DNA of 64,000 nucleotides, from positions 6,474,001 to 6,538,000 of the forward strand of contig CATNEN010000003.1 of the NCBI GenBank assembly GCA_950097015.1, in the 5' to 3' direction. The notes under the pieces were generated by a model. It ran no database searches and had not been told where the DNA came from. It saw only the letters and a list, made by a program, of their open reading frames with translations. Shown piece after piece: positions 34,675 to 45,870 of the stretch. The stretch is from Macrostomum hystrix. Its lineage: Eukaryota > Platyhelminthes > Macrostomidae. How positions within the stretch are numbered: position 1 is the stretch's first letter; each line of letters starts with the position of its first letter. A program made the translations under genes and the position numbers.

Positions 34675-35165
34675 CTAAATGTCCTCTCCCACTGTCCTCT
34701 CCCTCACTGTCCTCTCCCACTCTCCGCTCCCTCACTGTCCTCTCCCTCACTGTCCTCTCCCACTCTCCGCTCCCTCACTGTCCTCTCCCTCACTGTCCTC
34801 TCCCTCACTGTCCTCTCCCACTCTCCGCTCCCTCACTGTCCTCTCCCTCACTGTCCTCTCCCTCACTGTCCTCTCCCTCACTGTCCTCTCCCTCACTCTC
34901 CGCTCCCTCACAGTCCTCTCCCTCACTGTCCTCTCCCTCACTGTCCTCTCCCTCACTGTCCTCTCCCTCACAGTCCTCTCCCTCACTGTCCTCTCCCTCA
35001 CAGTCCTCTCCCTCACTGTCCTCTCCCTCACAGTCCTCTCCCTCACTGTCCTCTCCCTCACAGTCCTCTCCCTCACTGTCCTCTCCCTCACAGTCCTCTC
35101 CCTCACTGTCCTCTCCCTCACTGTCCTCTCCCTCACTGTCCTCTCCCTCACTGTCCTCTCCATCT
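34675..35165. repeat. 15-bp minisatellite (cactgtcctctccct)
   Basis: About 32 copies of a 15-bp pyrimidine-rich unit, with actctccgctccct and acagtcctctccct variants. In the centre, cacag and cactg units alternate regularly, a 30-bp higher-order unit. A five-codon period keeps frames open on both strands (LTVLS and RERTV repeats); these are artefacts. Confidence 0.95.
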
Positions 35166-35855
35166 ATATTGTCTCTCTCATCATCTGGTTAACTTTACCC
35201 TCTCCACCGATCCATCTCATTATTTTTTTATTTTATCATAATTATACATTTTTTCTGTGATTTGCATTTTATAGTCTGGTTTTAAGGCTTCAATTAGCTT
35301 TGTTCTTAACTCAGACCGTAAAACTCCACCTTATCTAGCAAACCTTTTATTTCCTATTTTTTACCCTGACCCAATTAATTAATTTTCAGCTATTGTATTC
35401 TTCTGTTCCTTAAATAAAATACAATAAAAGCAGGTCTAAGAGTTGGGCCACAATGAATACCTCATGGCGTTTATGACAGTGCTTAACCCTCCTTAAGAAA
35501 CCCATAAGGAAATACATTCTACACTATACCCAGCCAAAGCAAAAGAAATAGTCAAATGTGCATAAACACTCACAAAAAAGCATTGTTATAATTCTTTTAT
35601 AGTATAGAAAAGTCTTTCGCATCAAAGCAAAACAGATGCTTCAGGTTTTTACTAAATTCCTGCGTTTCGTGACAATGTGTGTTACTCTCGACTAGATAGT
35701 AATTGGGTGAGTTGTGTGCTCAAGCATAAATTTTCAGTCTCTTCTATCTTTTACTTGCTTGACGATTATCAAAGTTAGCAGAAAGTTTGCTTGCTGTCTG
35801 GAGTGCCTTTTGGCATCAATTTTGTGTGCGTTTATTTAAACATTTGACTCATCCA
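35166..35855. other. AT-rich intergenic DNA
   Basis: No gene or repeat recognised. Confidence 0.5.
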
Positions 35856-35857
35856 CA

Positions 35858-36532
35858 TGAGTTGATGGAATGAGCTGATGGAATGAGATGATGGAATGAG
35901 ATGATGGAATGAGATGATGCAATGAGATGATGGAATGAGTTGATGGAATGAGATGATGGAATGAGATGATGCAATGAGATGATGGAATGAGTTGATGGAA
36001 TGAGATGATGGAATGAGATGATGCAATGAGATGATGGAATGAGATGATGGAATGAGATGATGGAATGAGATGATGCAATGAGATGATGGAATGAGATGAT
36101 GGAATGAGTTGATAGAATGAGATGATGGAATGAGATGATGGAATGAGTTGATAGAATGAGTTGATGGAATGAGATGATGGAATGAGATGATGGAATGAGA
36201 TGATGGAATGAGATGATGGAATGAGATGATGGAATGGGTTGATGGAATGAGATGATGGAATGAGATGATGGAATGAGTTGATGGAATGAGATGATGGAAT
36301 GGGTTGATGGAATGAGATGATGGAATGGGTTGATGGAATGAGATGATGGAATGAGATGATGGAATGAGATGATGGAATGAGATGATGGAATGAGATGATG
36401 GAATGAGATGATGGAATGAGATGATGGAATGAGATGATGGAATGAGATGATGGAATGAGATGATGGAATGAGATGATGGAATGAGATGATGGAATGAGTT
36501 GATGGAATGAGATGATGAATTGAGTTGATAGT
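35858..36532. repeat. 13-bp minisatellite (gatgatggaatga)
   Basis: About 52 copies of gatgatggaatga, with gttgatggaatga, gatgatgcaatga and gttgatagaatga variants. The gatgatgcaatga variants on the left recur at about four-to-six-unit spacing; the right end (36330-36500) is nearly pure. Confidence 0.95.
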
Positions 36533-37078
36533 ATGATGAAACAGTAACTTATCGATGAAGTAAAATTATTCTAGAAAAAACACAGCCTACTTAAAGTACT
36601 ATCGAAATTGTTGCAAGCGAAAAATACAAAAAATTGCCTGTTCTTCTTTACCGTTTAGAAATAGCAAGTTGGCGTTAAAAAATAGCGTTAAAAATAAAAT
36701 TCTGAAATATAAATTTCGTCGAATGGTATTTCGCTTAGTACCGCGCAGAAAAGATAAATAAAAAAAAGTCTACGGAAGCTGAGAATTTCTAGAAGCTAAA
36801 AAAGCAACTCCAATGTTTTTATGGCCCAACCAGAATGATTGAGAAAAAATCTGTAAAAAACAATTTTACTGCTATTGCGAAATGGCAAAGATACCTCCGG
36901 TCTGTATATTGCACACATGGCAGGCCTTCAGTCAGGCAGTAAATAATATTTCCGCCAGTTTCAATTCCTGGCCATTTTTTCTTTTTTTGGACTTCACGCG
37001 CGGACATCAACCAAGCTCTGCATGGCGGGTTTTGGTAAATACCAACACGAGCGCTAGATACTGACTTTCAACTACTTA
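36533..37078. other. intergenic DNA, no supported gene
   Basis: Overlapping short frames on both strands at 36819-37064 have no family resemblance. The segment is less AT-rich than its flanks. Confidence 0.4.
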
Positions 37079-37079
37079 G

Positions 37080-37770
37080 ACCTCTCCCGTCTCATCTCTC
37101 CCCTGTATGATCTCTCCCCTGTCTGATCTCTCCCCTGTCTGATCTCTCCCCTGTCTCATCTCTCCCCGTCTTATCTCTCCCCTGTCTCATCTCTCCCCTG
37201 TCTCATCTGTACCCTGTCTTATCTCTCCCCTGTCTCATCTCTCCCCTGTCTCATCTCTCCCGTCTCATCTCTCCCCTGTCTCATCTCTCCCGTCTTATTT
37301 CTCCCCTGTCTCATCTCTCCCCAGTCTCATCTCTCCCCAGTCTCATCTCTCCCCTGTCTTATCTGTCCCCTGTCTCATCTGTCCCCTGTCTCATCTGTCC
37401 CCTGTCTCATATCACCCCTCTCTCATCTCACCGTGCCTCATCTCACCCGTGTCTCATCTCTCCCCGTCTTATCTCTCCCCTGTCTCATCTCTCCCCTGTC
37501 TCATCTGTACCCTATCTTATCTGTCCCCTGTCTCATCTCTCCCCAGTCTCATCTCTCCCCTGTCTCATCTGTACCCTGTCTTATCTGTCCCCTGTCTCAT
37601 CTCTCCCCTGTCTCATCTCACCCGTGTCTCATCTCCCCCGTGTCTCATCTCACCCGTGTCTCATCTCTCCCCTATCTCATCTCTCACCTGTATCATCTCT
37701 CACCTGTCTCATCTCCCCCGTGTCTGATCTCTACCGTGTCGCATCTCTCGCCTATCTCGTCTCTCTCATG
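37080..37770. repeat. 16-bp minisatellite (tctcatctctcccctg), reverse-orientation member
   Basis: About 43 copies of tctcatctctcccctg and close variants (tctcatctgtcccctg, tctcatctcacccgtg). Its reverse complement, caggggagagatgaga, is the same core as the arrays at 5825, 52955 and 53925. Confidence 0.93.
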
Positions 37771-38365
37771 GCTCTTATCTTGCATGTCTCAGCAATAAAT
37801 AAATACAAATATAAAAGAAGGTAGAGGCCCACTCACTCATAGGAAGCCCTTATCTCATCTTATAAATGTGGTGCAATCTGCAGCACCAAGTCACAGCAGT
37901 GTATAGACGCAGTAAAATGATGAACCGCCTGTCGCTTAGCGACTAGTTTTTCTTTCTTTTTCGCATCTTCGCCTTGCGTTTCGGTGCACTTTTAAAGTCA
38001 CGATGTGGTTAGAGCAAATGCTACACATACCTAACGCACTGTAGATGCAGGAATGTGTGTATATATGTATACAGTTTAAGATGCTAGGGCACGAATAATC
38101 AACTACAGTTTTGTTTTGGGTGCTAATATATTTTCCTATTCGTTTTCTCTGCCGCAGTAGCTGAAGATCTAGTTGCCAGTGCAACTATAATCTGCTTTAG
38201 TCGGCGGGCGGCGTCGGAGATTTCAATTTTAGCAGCTGAACTGAACTGTCAGTTACAGTCGGGCTAGCTAATTGCCGATGCTTTGTGGGCCTGTGCTCTT
38301 TTTAAAGGCCGACTGAAACATTAAAATAGAAATTTCTGGGTGGCTTTGTTGAATTAAAAATTTTA
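37771..38365. other. intergenic DNA, no supported gene
   Basis: Contains the minus-strand 82-codon frame at 37936-38184, which I do not recognise. Confidence 0.4.
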
Positions 38366-38369
38366 TACA

Positions 38370-38940
38370 AAGCCCTGAAGGTTCGGAGGTTGGGTGGAAA
38401 ACTGAAGATTTGGAGGTTTGTTTAGAAACTTTAAGCGCTGAAGGTTTGGAGGTTGGTTAGAAACTTTAAGCGCTGAAGGTTTGGAGGTTTGGTGTAAAAC
38501 TGGGGTCCTGAAGTTTCGGAGGTTGGGTGGAAAACTGAGGCCCTGAAGTTTCGGAGGTTGGGTGTAAAACTGAGGCCATGAAGATTTAGAGGTTTGGTGG
38601 AAACCTGAGGCCCTGAAGGCTCGGAGGTTGAGTGGAAAACTGAGGCCATGAAGATTTAGAGGTTTGGTGGAAAAAAGGGGGGCCATCAAGATTTAGAGGT
38701 TTGGTAGAAACCTGAAGCCCGGAAGATTTGGAGGTTTGGTGAAAACCAGAGGTCCTGAAGGTACGGATGTTGGGTGTAAAACTGAGGCCCTGAAGTTTCG
38801 GAGGTTTGGTGTAAAACTGAAGCCCTGAAGTTTCGGATGTTGGGTGTAAAACTGAGGCCCTGAAGTTTCGGAGGTTGGGTGTAAAACTGAAGCCCTGAAG
38901 TTTCGGAGGTTGGGTGTAAAACTGAGGCCCTGAAAGTTTT
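38370..38940. repeat. 35-bp tandem repeat
   Basis: About 16 copies of a 35-bp unit containing ggaggttgggtgtaaaactg and aggccctgaagtttc. Left copies are more degenerate (aagatttagaggtttggtgg). Frames reading FTPNLRNFRASV-type repeats on the minus strand are artefacts. Confidence 0.93.
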
Positions 38941-39365
38941 GCGTGCTATAAAGAAGCACGAGGCCTTGAAGGGTGTACAAGACAGCTGTGACCCTGAGCC
39001 TGAGGATAAAGTGTGTTTATTCTGAACAGAAAAATGCAGTCTTATTGACTGTTTTTGTAACAATTAGGTTCGGCGTGTACTTTTATGAAGTGAACTAAAT
39101 AAATTTAGTCACTGTCGCAGGGCAAATACGCGATAAGTTATTTATGCATTTGCATAGAAATGCCCTTCGTATGTATAATCGCTTACGTAACAAAATCATT
39201 TTGGCAAGCAAGAATTTTTTAAAAGTACAATTAAAGTCGAAACAAATGTAAACTATGTTAAAAGTACATTGACGAAAACATGAAAAATTAAAAAAAGCTG
39301 CATGCAAGTACATTTAACATTTTCTTACATTGATCATAAACCTAATCTACGAGTAGAATGAGGAT
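38941..39365. other. AT-rich intergenic DNA
   Basis: No gene or repeat is recognised. It separates a 35-bp array from a 42-bp array. Confidence 0.5.
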
Positions 39366-39369
39366 TGTC

Positions 39370-39955
39370 GAAGATACGATCGCATAGATTTAACCTAGAA
39401 TCAGGATTCTCATAGATGAGATCTCATACTCGTAGATGAGATCAGAATCAGGATTCTCATGGATGAGATCTCATAGATTTAATCTAGAATCTGGATTCTC
39501 ATGGATGCGATCTCATAGATTCAATCAAGAATCTGGATTCTCATGGATGCGATCTCATAGATTTAATCTAGAATCTGGATTCTCATGGATGCGATCTCAT
39601 AGATTTAATCTAGAATCTGGATTCTCATGGATGCGATCTCATAGATTTAATCTAGAATCTGGATTCTCATGGATGCGATCTCATAGATTTAATCTAGAAT
39701 CTGGATTCTCATGGATGCGATCTCATAGATTTAATCTAGAATCTGGATTCTCATGGATGCGATCTCATAGATTTAATCTAGAATCTGGATTCTCATGGAT
39801 GCGATCTCGTAGATTCAATCTAGAATCTGGATTCTCATGGATGAGATCTCATAGATTTAATCTAGAATCTGGATTCTCAAGGATGAGATCTCATAGATTT
39901 AATCTAGAATTAGGATTCTCATAGATGAGATCTCATAGATTTAATCTAGAATTTG
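39370..39955. repeat. 42-bp minisatellite, left block
   Basis: About 13 copies of a 42-bp unit (gatctcatagatttaatcta then gaatctggattctcatggat and gc). It ends just past the stop codon of the membrane-protein gene (stop at 39976), so on that gene's strand it is 3' untranslated or downstream sequence. A related block lies on the other side of the exon. Confidence 0.95.
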
Positions 39956-39975
39956 CGAAAAACGTGCCCAATTTT

Positions 39976-40103
39976 CTAGTCGAGAAAATGTCCGGCCCCT
40001 CCGACACTTTTGGCGAACTGCAACGGGGCTGGCGAGGCGTTGAAAGTGTTCCACACGTGCAGCCTGGGATGGTCCGACGATGATCGATGAGAATTCGAAG
40101 ATG
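39976..40103 (-). CDS. membrane-protein gene, exon 2
   Basis: 42 codons plus stop, beginning ASSNSHRSSSDHPRLHVWNT. It lies between two blocks of the same 42-bp tandem repeat (39370-39955 and 40120-40325). It has GC-richer, coding-like composition in repeat-rich surroundings. Confidence 0.6.
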
Positions 40104-41368
40104 CTGGAAAATAATTGTTGTTTAATCTGAAGAGCGAAATCTCATTGCTCAAATCTATAATCAGAATTCTCATGGGTGAGATCTCATAGCTCAAATCTAT
40201 AATCAGAATTCTCATGGGTGAAATCTCATAGCTCAATTCTATAATCAGAATTCTCATGGGTGAGATCTCATAGCTCAAATCTATAATCAGAATTCTCATG
40301 GGTGAGATCTCATATCTCAAATCCAGCTCAAATCGTGTTTAGTCTAGTTTTACGAGAAAGTATTAGCCGCACAAAAAATTCAATCCCGTGAAAGTCTTTC
40401 AAAAAAATAAAAATAGCAGGAGGGCTGCGGGCAATGGCACATTATTTAGTGACACTAGACCCGCAGCCAGCGAGGAGGCAATTCTGCCCATTTCGCTGAC
40501 TCCTGAGCACACACTCACACAGATACTGTACGCAGGCACACGCTCACACAGGTGTGTACATCTGCCCTGACTTTCTCATCGTCAGGCAGTGTACACTCTC
40601 ACTGCGCCTTGAAGTCACTCCACATGAGTCACTCCCAAAAACGGCACTCCGCGTGAGTCACTCCCATAAAAGGCACTTCACTTGAGTCACTCCCAAAAAA
40701 GGCACTCCACATGAGCCACTCCCATAAAAGGCACTCCACATGAGTCACTCCCAAAAACGGCACTCCGCGTGAGTCACTCCCATAAAAGGCACTCCACTTG
40801 AGTCACTCCCAAAAAAGGCACTCCACTTGAGTCACTCCCATAAAAGGCACTCCACTTGAGTCACTCCCATAAAAGGCACTCCGCGTGAGTCACTCCCATA
40901 AAAGGCACTCCGCGTGAGTCACTCCCATAAGAGTCGCTCACCGGGGTGGCCCCGTCCGCCCTGCTGCTTCCTCAGCTCGAACATAAACAAGCTGCCCTTC
41001 TTCCTAGACGAATCGACTCCGCCGCCTCCACCGATTCCACCGCCGCCGCCGCCGCCGCCGCTGCAGCCGCCGCTGCCGCCGAAGGGACCCGAATAGTCGG
41101 CGTCGATATCGACAGCCGTAGCCGAGCAGCTTGGCGAGTCCATGGCGTGACCCTCGCAGGCGTTTCCAAGCGCAGCCGTTGCCGAAGGGTTTAGGCCATA
41201 GACAGCGCCGCAGGTCATGCGCAACTTGGCCTTACCGCGACGCCACAATCTGTGTTGCTTAGCAACGGCAATCCTACGCCGTTTCCTGTGATAAACAAAG
41301 AAACTCACTAGGAGCAGAATACAACAGATTCCGATAATTAACACGTGAGCGATCCAGGGTCGCCACAT
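39976..41368 (-). CDS. small single-pass membrane protein, two exons
   Basis: Exon 1 41368-40942, exon 2 40103-39976 (minus); donor CCCCG|GTGAGC and acceptor TTTTCCAG|CATC join in phase 1, giving 184 residues. Residues 6-26 form a membrane segment (WIAHVLIIGICCILLLVSFF) right at the N-terminus, followed by HRKRRR, so a signal-anchor with the chain after it in the cytosol is likely. A Gly-rich run lies near residues 96-118, then SSRKKGSLFMFELRKQQ. The C-terminus is RSSSDHPRLHVWNTF...VGGAGHFLD. An in-frame TAA 15 bp before the ATG supports the start, but a spliced upstream exon is possible. I do not recognise the family. Confidence 0.62.
40120..40325. repeat. 42-bp minisatellite, right block
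   Basis: About five copies of a 42-bp unit (tcaaatctataatcagaatt then ctcatgggtgagatctcata and gc). Same length and clearly related to the left block (39370-39955) in the same orientation but diverged from it. It lies in the intron of the membrane-protein gene. Confidence 0.92.
40420..40612 (-). mobile_element. tRNA-derived SINE, 5'-truncated, in intron
   Basis: Carries ggagggctgcgggcaatggc, tagtgacactagacccgcag, caattctgcccatttcgctg, gatactgtacgcaggcacac and gtcaggcagtgtacactctc. It breaks off at cactgcgccttg, so the tRNA-like head is missing. Confidence 0.85.
40612..40935. repeat. 29-bp minisatellite in intron
   Basis: About 11 copies of a 29-bp unit (actcccataaaaggcactcc then acttgagtc or gcgtgagtc). 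It begins at the broken end of the SINE and runs up to the exon 1 donor of the membrane-protein gene. Each unit includes gtgagtc or ttgagtc; the exon 1 donor is itself followed by a minus-strand copy remnant. Confidence 0.93.
40942..41368 (-). CDS. membrane-protein gene, exon 1
   Basis: 142 codons plus one base. N-terminal membrane anchor, basic cluster, then a Ser/Gly-rich cytosolic part with a polyglycine tract encoded by a GCC/GCN-type repeat at about 41010-41080. Confidence 0.65.
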
Positions 41369-41885
41369 AAAATGGCTTTTAAATTATTATTCTGCTCTTC
41401 TGTCAGCAAAAAATAATACATGCATGCAACTTACACCGAGAGACGCTAAGGCAAAGCTTATATGGTTAATTTTTTAAGGAATCTATACGGCCGCAGTGAT
41501 TGGCTGAGCCTAGCCAACCACCCCGCACAGGTTACCATGATAGTCGAGTTCTATAATGTAGAATTCCATTTATTGTACACGAATTTCAGCAGTATATGGC
41601 ACACATGCGACAACTGCTTTCCGCTTCTGAAACACACGCACAGACACAGGTACATTACAGCAGCTGCGGGCCATTTTTTATCGGCACTGCGTCCATTAGG
41701 CTTTCAAATAGTTTTTCAAGGTTTTCAAGATGTCTGAATTGACAATCGCATTCTGAAGAATTGAAACTTATTCTTTTAACTTTTGTGTCTGCCGCTTGCG
41801 GGGTAGCTTTCTGGAAAACCTGGTTGTTCTTCTTAGGGTAACATCTCTGACCTCTGCTTTTAACTCTATTCATCTTCCTCTCTCC
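41369..41885. other. upstream region of the membrane-protein gene
   Basis: No gene is recognised. A gtgattggctg (CCAAT-box core ATTGG, minus strand CCAAT) lies near 41497, about 130 bp before the ATG. From about 41870 it merges into the pyrimidine array. Confidence 0.4.
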
Positions 41886-41889
41886 CTCT

Positions 41890-43230
41890 AAACTATTTTA
41901 CTTTTTATTTTCTCCCTCTAACCACTCCTACCTGTCTCCCTCAACATCTGCTACTGGCCCTCTACCCCTCTACCTCTCTCCCTTTCACTCTATCTCTCTC
42001 CCTCTCACTCTACCTCTCTCCCTCTCACTCTACCTCTCTCCCTCCCTTTCACTCTACCTCTCTACCTCTCTCCCTCTCTCACTCTACCTCTCTCCGTCTC
42101 ACTCTACCTCTCTCCCTCTCTCACTCTCCCTCTCTCCCTCTCACTCTACCTCTCTCCCTCTCTCACTCTCCCTCTCTCCCTCTCACTCTCCCTCTCTCCC
42201 TCTCACTCTACCTCTCTCCCTATCACTCTACCTCTCTCCCTTTCACTCTACCTCTCTCCCTTTCACTCTACCTCTCTCCCTATCACTCTACCTCTCTCCC
42301 TTTCACTCTACCTCTCTCCCTTTCACTCTGCCTCTCTCCCTTTCACTCTACCTCTCTCCCTTTCACTCTACCTCTCTCCCTATCACTCTACCTCTCTCCC
42401 TTTCACTCTACCTCTCTCCCTATCACTCTACCTCTCTCCCTATCACTCTCCCTCTCTCCCTCCCTTTCACTCTACCTCTCTCCCTCTCTCACTCTCCCTC
42501 TCTCCCTATTACTGTACCTCTCTCCCTTTCACTCTACCTCTCTCCCTTTCACTCTACCTCTCTCCCTTTCACTCTACCTCTCTCCCTCTCTACCTCTCTC
42601 ACTCTACCTCTCTCCCTATTACTGTACCTCTCTCCCTTTCACTCTACCTCTCCCCCTTTCACTCTACCTCTCTCCCTTTCACTTAAACTCTCTCCCTATC
42701 ACTCTACCTCTCTCCCTATCACTCTACCTCTCTCCCTTTCACTCTGCCTCTCTCCCTTTCACTCTACCTCTCTCCCTTTCACTCTACCTCTCTCCCTATC
42801 ACTCTACCTCTCTCCCTATCACTCTCCCTCTCTCCCTTTCACTCTACCTCTCTCCCTATCACTCTACCTCTCTCCCTATCACTCTCCCTCTCTCCCTCCC
42901 TTTCACTCTACCTCTCTCCCTCTCTCACTCTCCCTCTCTCCCTATTACTGTACCTCTCTCCCTTTCACTCTACCTCTCTCCCTTTCACTCTACCTCTCTC
43001 CCTTTCACTCTACCTCTCTCCCTTTCACTCTACCTCTCTCCCTCTCTACCTCTCTCACTCTACCTCTCTCCCTTTCACTCTGCCTCTCTCCCTTTCACTC
43101 TACCTCTCTCCCTTTCACTCTACCTCTCTCCCTTTCACTCTACCTCTCCCCCTTTCACTCTACCTCTCTCCCTTTCACTTAAACTCTCTCCCTATCACTC
43201 TACCTCTCTCCCTCACTCTACCAGCCTCTC
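41890..43230. repeat. 1.3-kb pyrimidine-rich array (cactctacctctctcccttt)
   Basis: About 65 copies of the 20-bp unit cactctacctctctcccttt, with ctctctcc and ccctatc variants. Almost every plus-strand base outside the single A or G positions is a pyrimidine. Blocks of several hundred bases are repeated: the run with ttactgtacctctctccctt at about 42510, 42620 and 42945 has similar neighbours. Open frames across it are trivial. Confidence 0.95.
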
Positions 43231-43738
43231 TATCTCTTCCTACCTCCATGTCCTTTCTTCTCTCTTCTATTTCATACTCTCTCTCTACCCTTCTTACCTC
43301 AATTTCTCTTTTAACCATTCGAAACACTAGGCAAGCAGACTTATCATTGAATAATAATCCAATAGATTGTCTGACACGGCATAGTGCATAGTGCACTTTT
43401 AGCTCATTAGTGCAATCATATTTTGTGCACCGTTGTAAAATTTGTGTTTATGTTCCATTCTCGGCATTAACAATTTTCGTTCAGACAGAAGCCAGTGTCA
43501 ATCAATCAACTGCATTTAGTCATCAATCAATCTGTTAATCGGCTACTAATTTAGTCCTGCCGCGCATTTTTTTACCGAAGCTAAACTTGTCAGTTGAATA
43601 GCTGGAATTGTAATTTCCCGATTGCTGTTGACAGATGGAAGAATGCCTAGCAATGCAATAGGATTTATGCTATGCGATGGATAATGGAGCAATGGGTTTG
43701 ATAACTTCTGTCAATTGTATGGGCCAGAAAAATATGAA
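43231..43738. other. intergenic DNA between two arrays
   Basis: No gene is recognised. Confidence 0.5.
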
Positions 43739-43739
43739 G

Positions 43740-44765
43740 CAGGGCAACCAGACAGAGATGAGAGACAAGAGATAAGAGGTGTGAGAAAGATGAAATAGAT
43801 GAGAGATGAGAGAGATGACAGAAATGAGAGAGATGAGACAGTTAAGAGAGATGAGAGAGATAAGACAGATAAGAGAGATGAGACAGATAAGAGAGATAAG
43901 AGAGATGAGACATATAAGAGAGATGAGAGAGATGAGAGAGATGAGAGATATAAGGGAGATGAAAAAGATGAGACAGATTAGAAAGACGAGAAAGATGAGA
44001 GATGAGTGTTAGAGAGATGAGAGAGAAAAGAGGGATGAGAGATGAGAGAGATGAGAGAGATAAGAGAGATGAGAGAGATGAGAGAGACAAGAGGGATGAG
44101 ACAGATAAGAGAGATGAGAGAGATAAGATGAGAGAGATTAGTGTTAGAGAGATGAGAGAGATGAGAGAGATAAGAGGGATGAGACAGATAAGAGGGATAA
44201 GAGAGATGAGACAGAAGAGAGAGATGAGAGAGATAAGAGGGATGAGACAGATAAGAGGGATAAGAGAGATGAGACAGATGAGAGAGATGAGAGAGATAAG
44301 AGGGCTGAGACAGATAAGAGAGATGAGAGAGATAAGACAGATAAGAGAGATGAAAAAGATGAGACAGATTAGAAAGACGAGAAAGATGAGAGAGATGAGT
44401 GCTAGAGAGATGAGTGCTAGAGAGATGAGAGAGATAAGAGGGATGAAAGATGAGACAGATGAGAAAGATGAGAGAGATAAGAGGGATGAGACAGATAGGA
44501 GAGATGAGAGAGATGAGAGAGATAAGAGAGAGAGATAAAGGATGCGAGAGATGAGAGATATAAGAGAGGTGGGAGAGATAAGAGAGATGAGAGAAAGGAG
44601 AAATGAGAGAGATGATAGAGATAAGAGACTGATGAGAGAGACAAGAGGGATGAGAAATGGAAGAGATAAGAGAGATGAAAGAGATGAGACAGATTAGAAA
44701 GACGAGAAAGATGAGAGAGATAAGAGACATAATAAAGATAAGAGAGGTGGCAAAGAAAAGATAGG
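43740..44765. repeat. 1.0-kb purine-rich array (gagagatgagagagataaga)
   Basis: Irregular repeat of 8-15-bp elements gagagatga, gagagataaga, gggatgagacagat and gattagaaagacgagaaaga. Larger blocks recur, for example the segment around gaaaaagatgagacagatta at about 43960, 44350 and 44680. The plus strand is almost pure purine plus T. It is a loose relative of the GAGATGAGACAC family. Confidence 0.93.
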
Positions 44766-45315
44766 AGACTGGGGAGCCTATCGTTTATACCAGAGAATAT
44801 TATATTATATTGTAGTCATAATATCTTATATCCTGTGGCTTATACATTATATTTATCACAATAGTAATTTTTAGTACATAAACAATCAACAACATCGAGT
44901 ATATGGCATGCTGTTTACAGCAACTTAATAGCAACATATATGCAAAATACGCAAGTAGATAATTATTTTTATTACACATGACACATTTGATCATAACTAG
45001 TATCAGGAAGGAATAATAACAGATGGGACAGGCCTGGGATTGCAAAACAAACTGCAAGCCCTCCCATGTATAGCTAGCTACATTGGTTGGTCTTTGATAG
45101 AAAGTGATAGAAATATCCCAACCGATAGAGAGGATGAGTGACCTAGATCCATCGTTATCAACTGCTGCCAGCCTGCAATATGTTTTTCTGCACTCGTGCA
45201 GTTGTTTAATTTTGTGAGAGAAAAATAATGACAGACTGGTTTTAATTTTAGTTAGAATAACTTCACTTTGCTGGTTCTATACTCGTATACATTAATGCCT
45301 TCTGATTTACCTTTC
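44766..45315. other. AT-rich intergenic DNA
   Basis: No gene is recognised. Confidence 0.5.
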
Positions 45316-45655
45316 TTTCATTCAGTTCTCCCATTGCTTCCTTCAGTTCTCCCATTGCTTCCTTCAGTTCTCCCATTGCTTCCTTCAGTTCTCCCATAGC
45401 TTCCTTCAGTTCTCCCATTGCTTCCTTCAGTTCACCCATTGCTTCCTTCAGTTCTCCCATAGCTTCCTTCAGTTCTCCCATTGCTTCCCTCAGTTCTCCC
45501 ATTGCTTCCTTCAGTTCACCCATTGCTTCCTTCAGTTCTCCCATTGCTTCCTTCAGTTCTCCCATTGCTTCCTTCAGTTCTCCCATTGCTTCCTTCAGTT
45601 CTCCCATTGCTTCCTTCAGTTCTCCCATTGCTTCTTTCAGTTCTCCCATTATTTC
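45316..45655 (-). repeat. 21-bp minisatellite encoding a heptad on the minus strand
   Basis: Sixteen near-identical 21-bp units (minus-strand sense atgggagaactgaaggaagc plus a), encoding MGELKEA repeats: a seven-residue period with Met/Leu at regular spacing, as in a coiled coil. The open minus frame is 128 codons. The left end has a good minus-strand donor (GAAAG|GTAAAT, 45308). More degenerate copies extend to about 45870 (LKELLGE, MAELKER, MGELQGR). An in-frame stop upstream and a phase clash at the candidate splice prevent a clean gene model, so I list it as a repeat. Confidence 0.8.
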
Positions 45656-45870
45656 CTTTAATATCCCATAGGCATAATCTATATACTAAAAATGAAAACT
45701 ATCTATATATTTTCTAATTCTCCTAACCTTCTTTCATGATATTCCATTCTCCCCTGCAGCTCTCCCATTCTTTCTTTTAATTCTGCCATTATATCCCTTA
45801 ATTCTCCCACTTTTGCCTTCGATTCTCCCAATAGTTCCTTTAGGCCTCCTAATTTTTCCTTTAATCTTTA
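45656..45870 (-). repeat. degenerate flank of the 21-bp heptad repeat
   Basis: Diverged 21-bp units that still read as heptads on the minus strand (GLKELLGESKAKVGELRD, then MAELKERMGELQGRM). Stops occur at the 45680-45720 interruption and at the far end (TAA near 45870). A strong acceptor-like tttttttattttttag lies just beyond. This is either a decayed coiled-coil exon or simply the older part of the array. Confidence 0.5.

Noticed and set aside
40946-41194. Plus-strand polyalanine frame
   Set aside because: It is the complement of the polyglycine tract of the minus-strand membrane protein.
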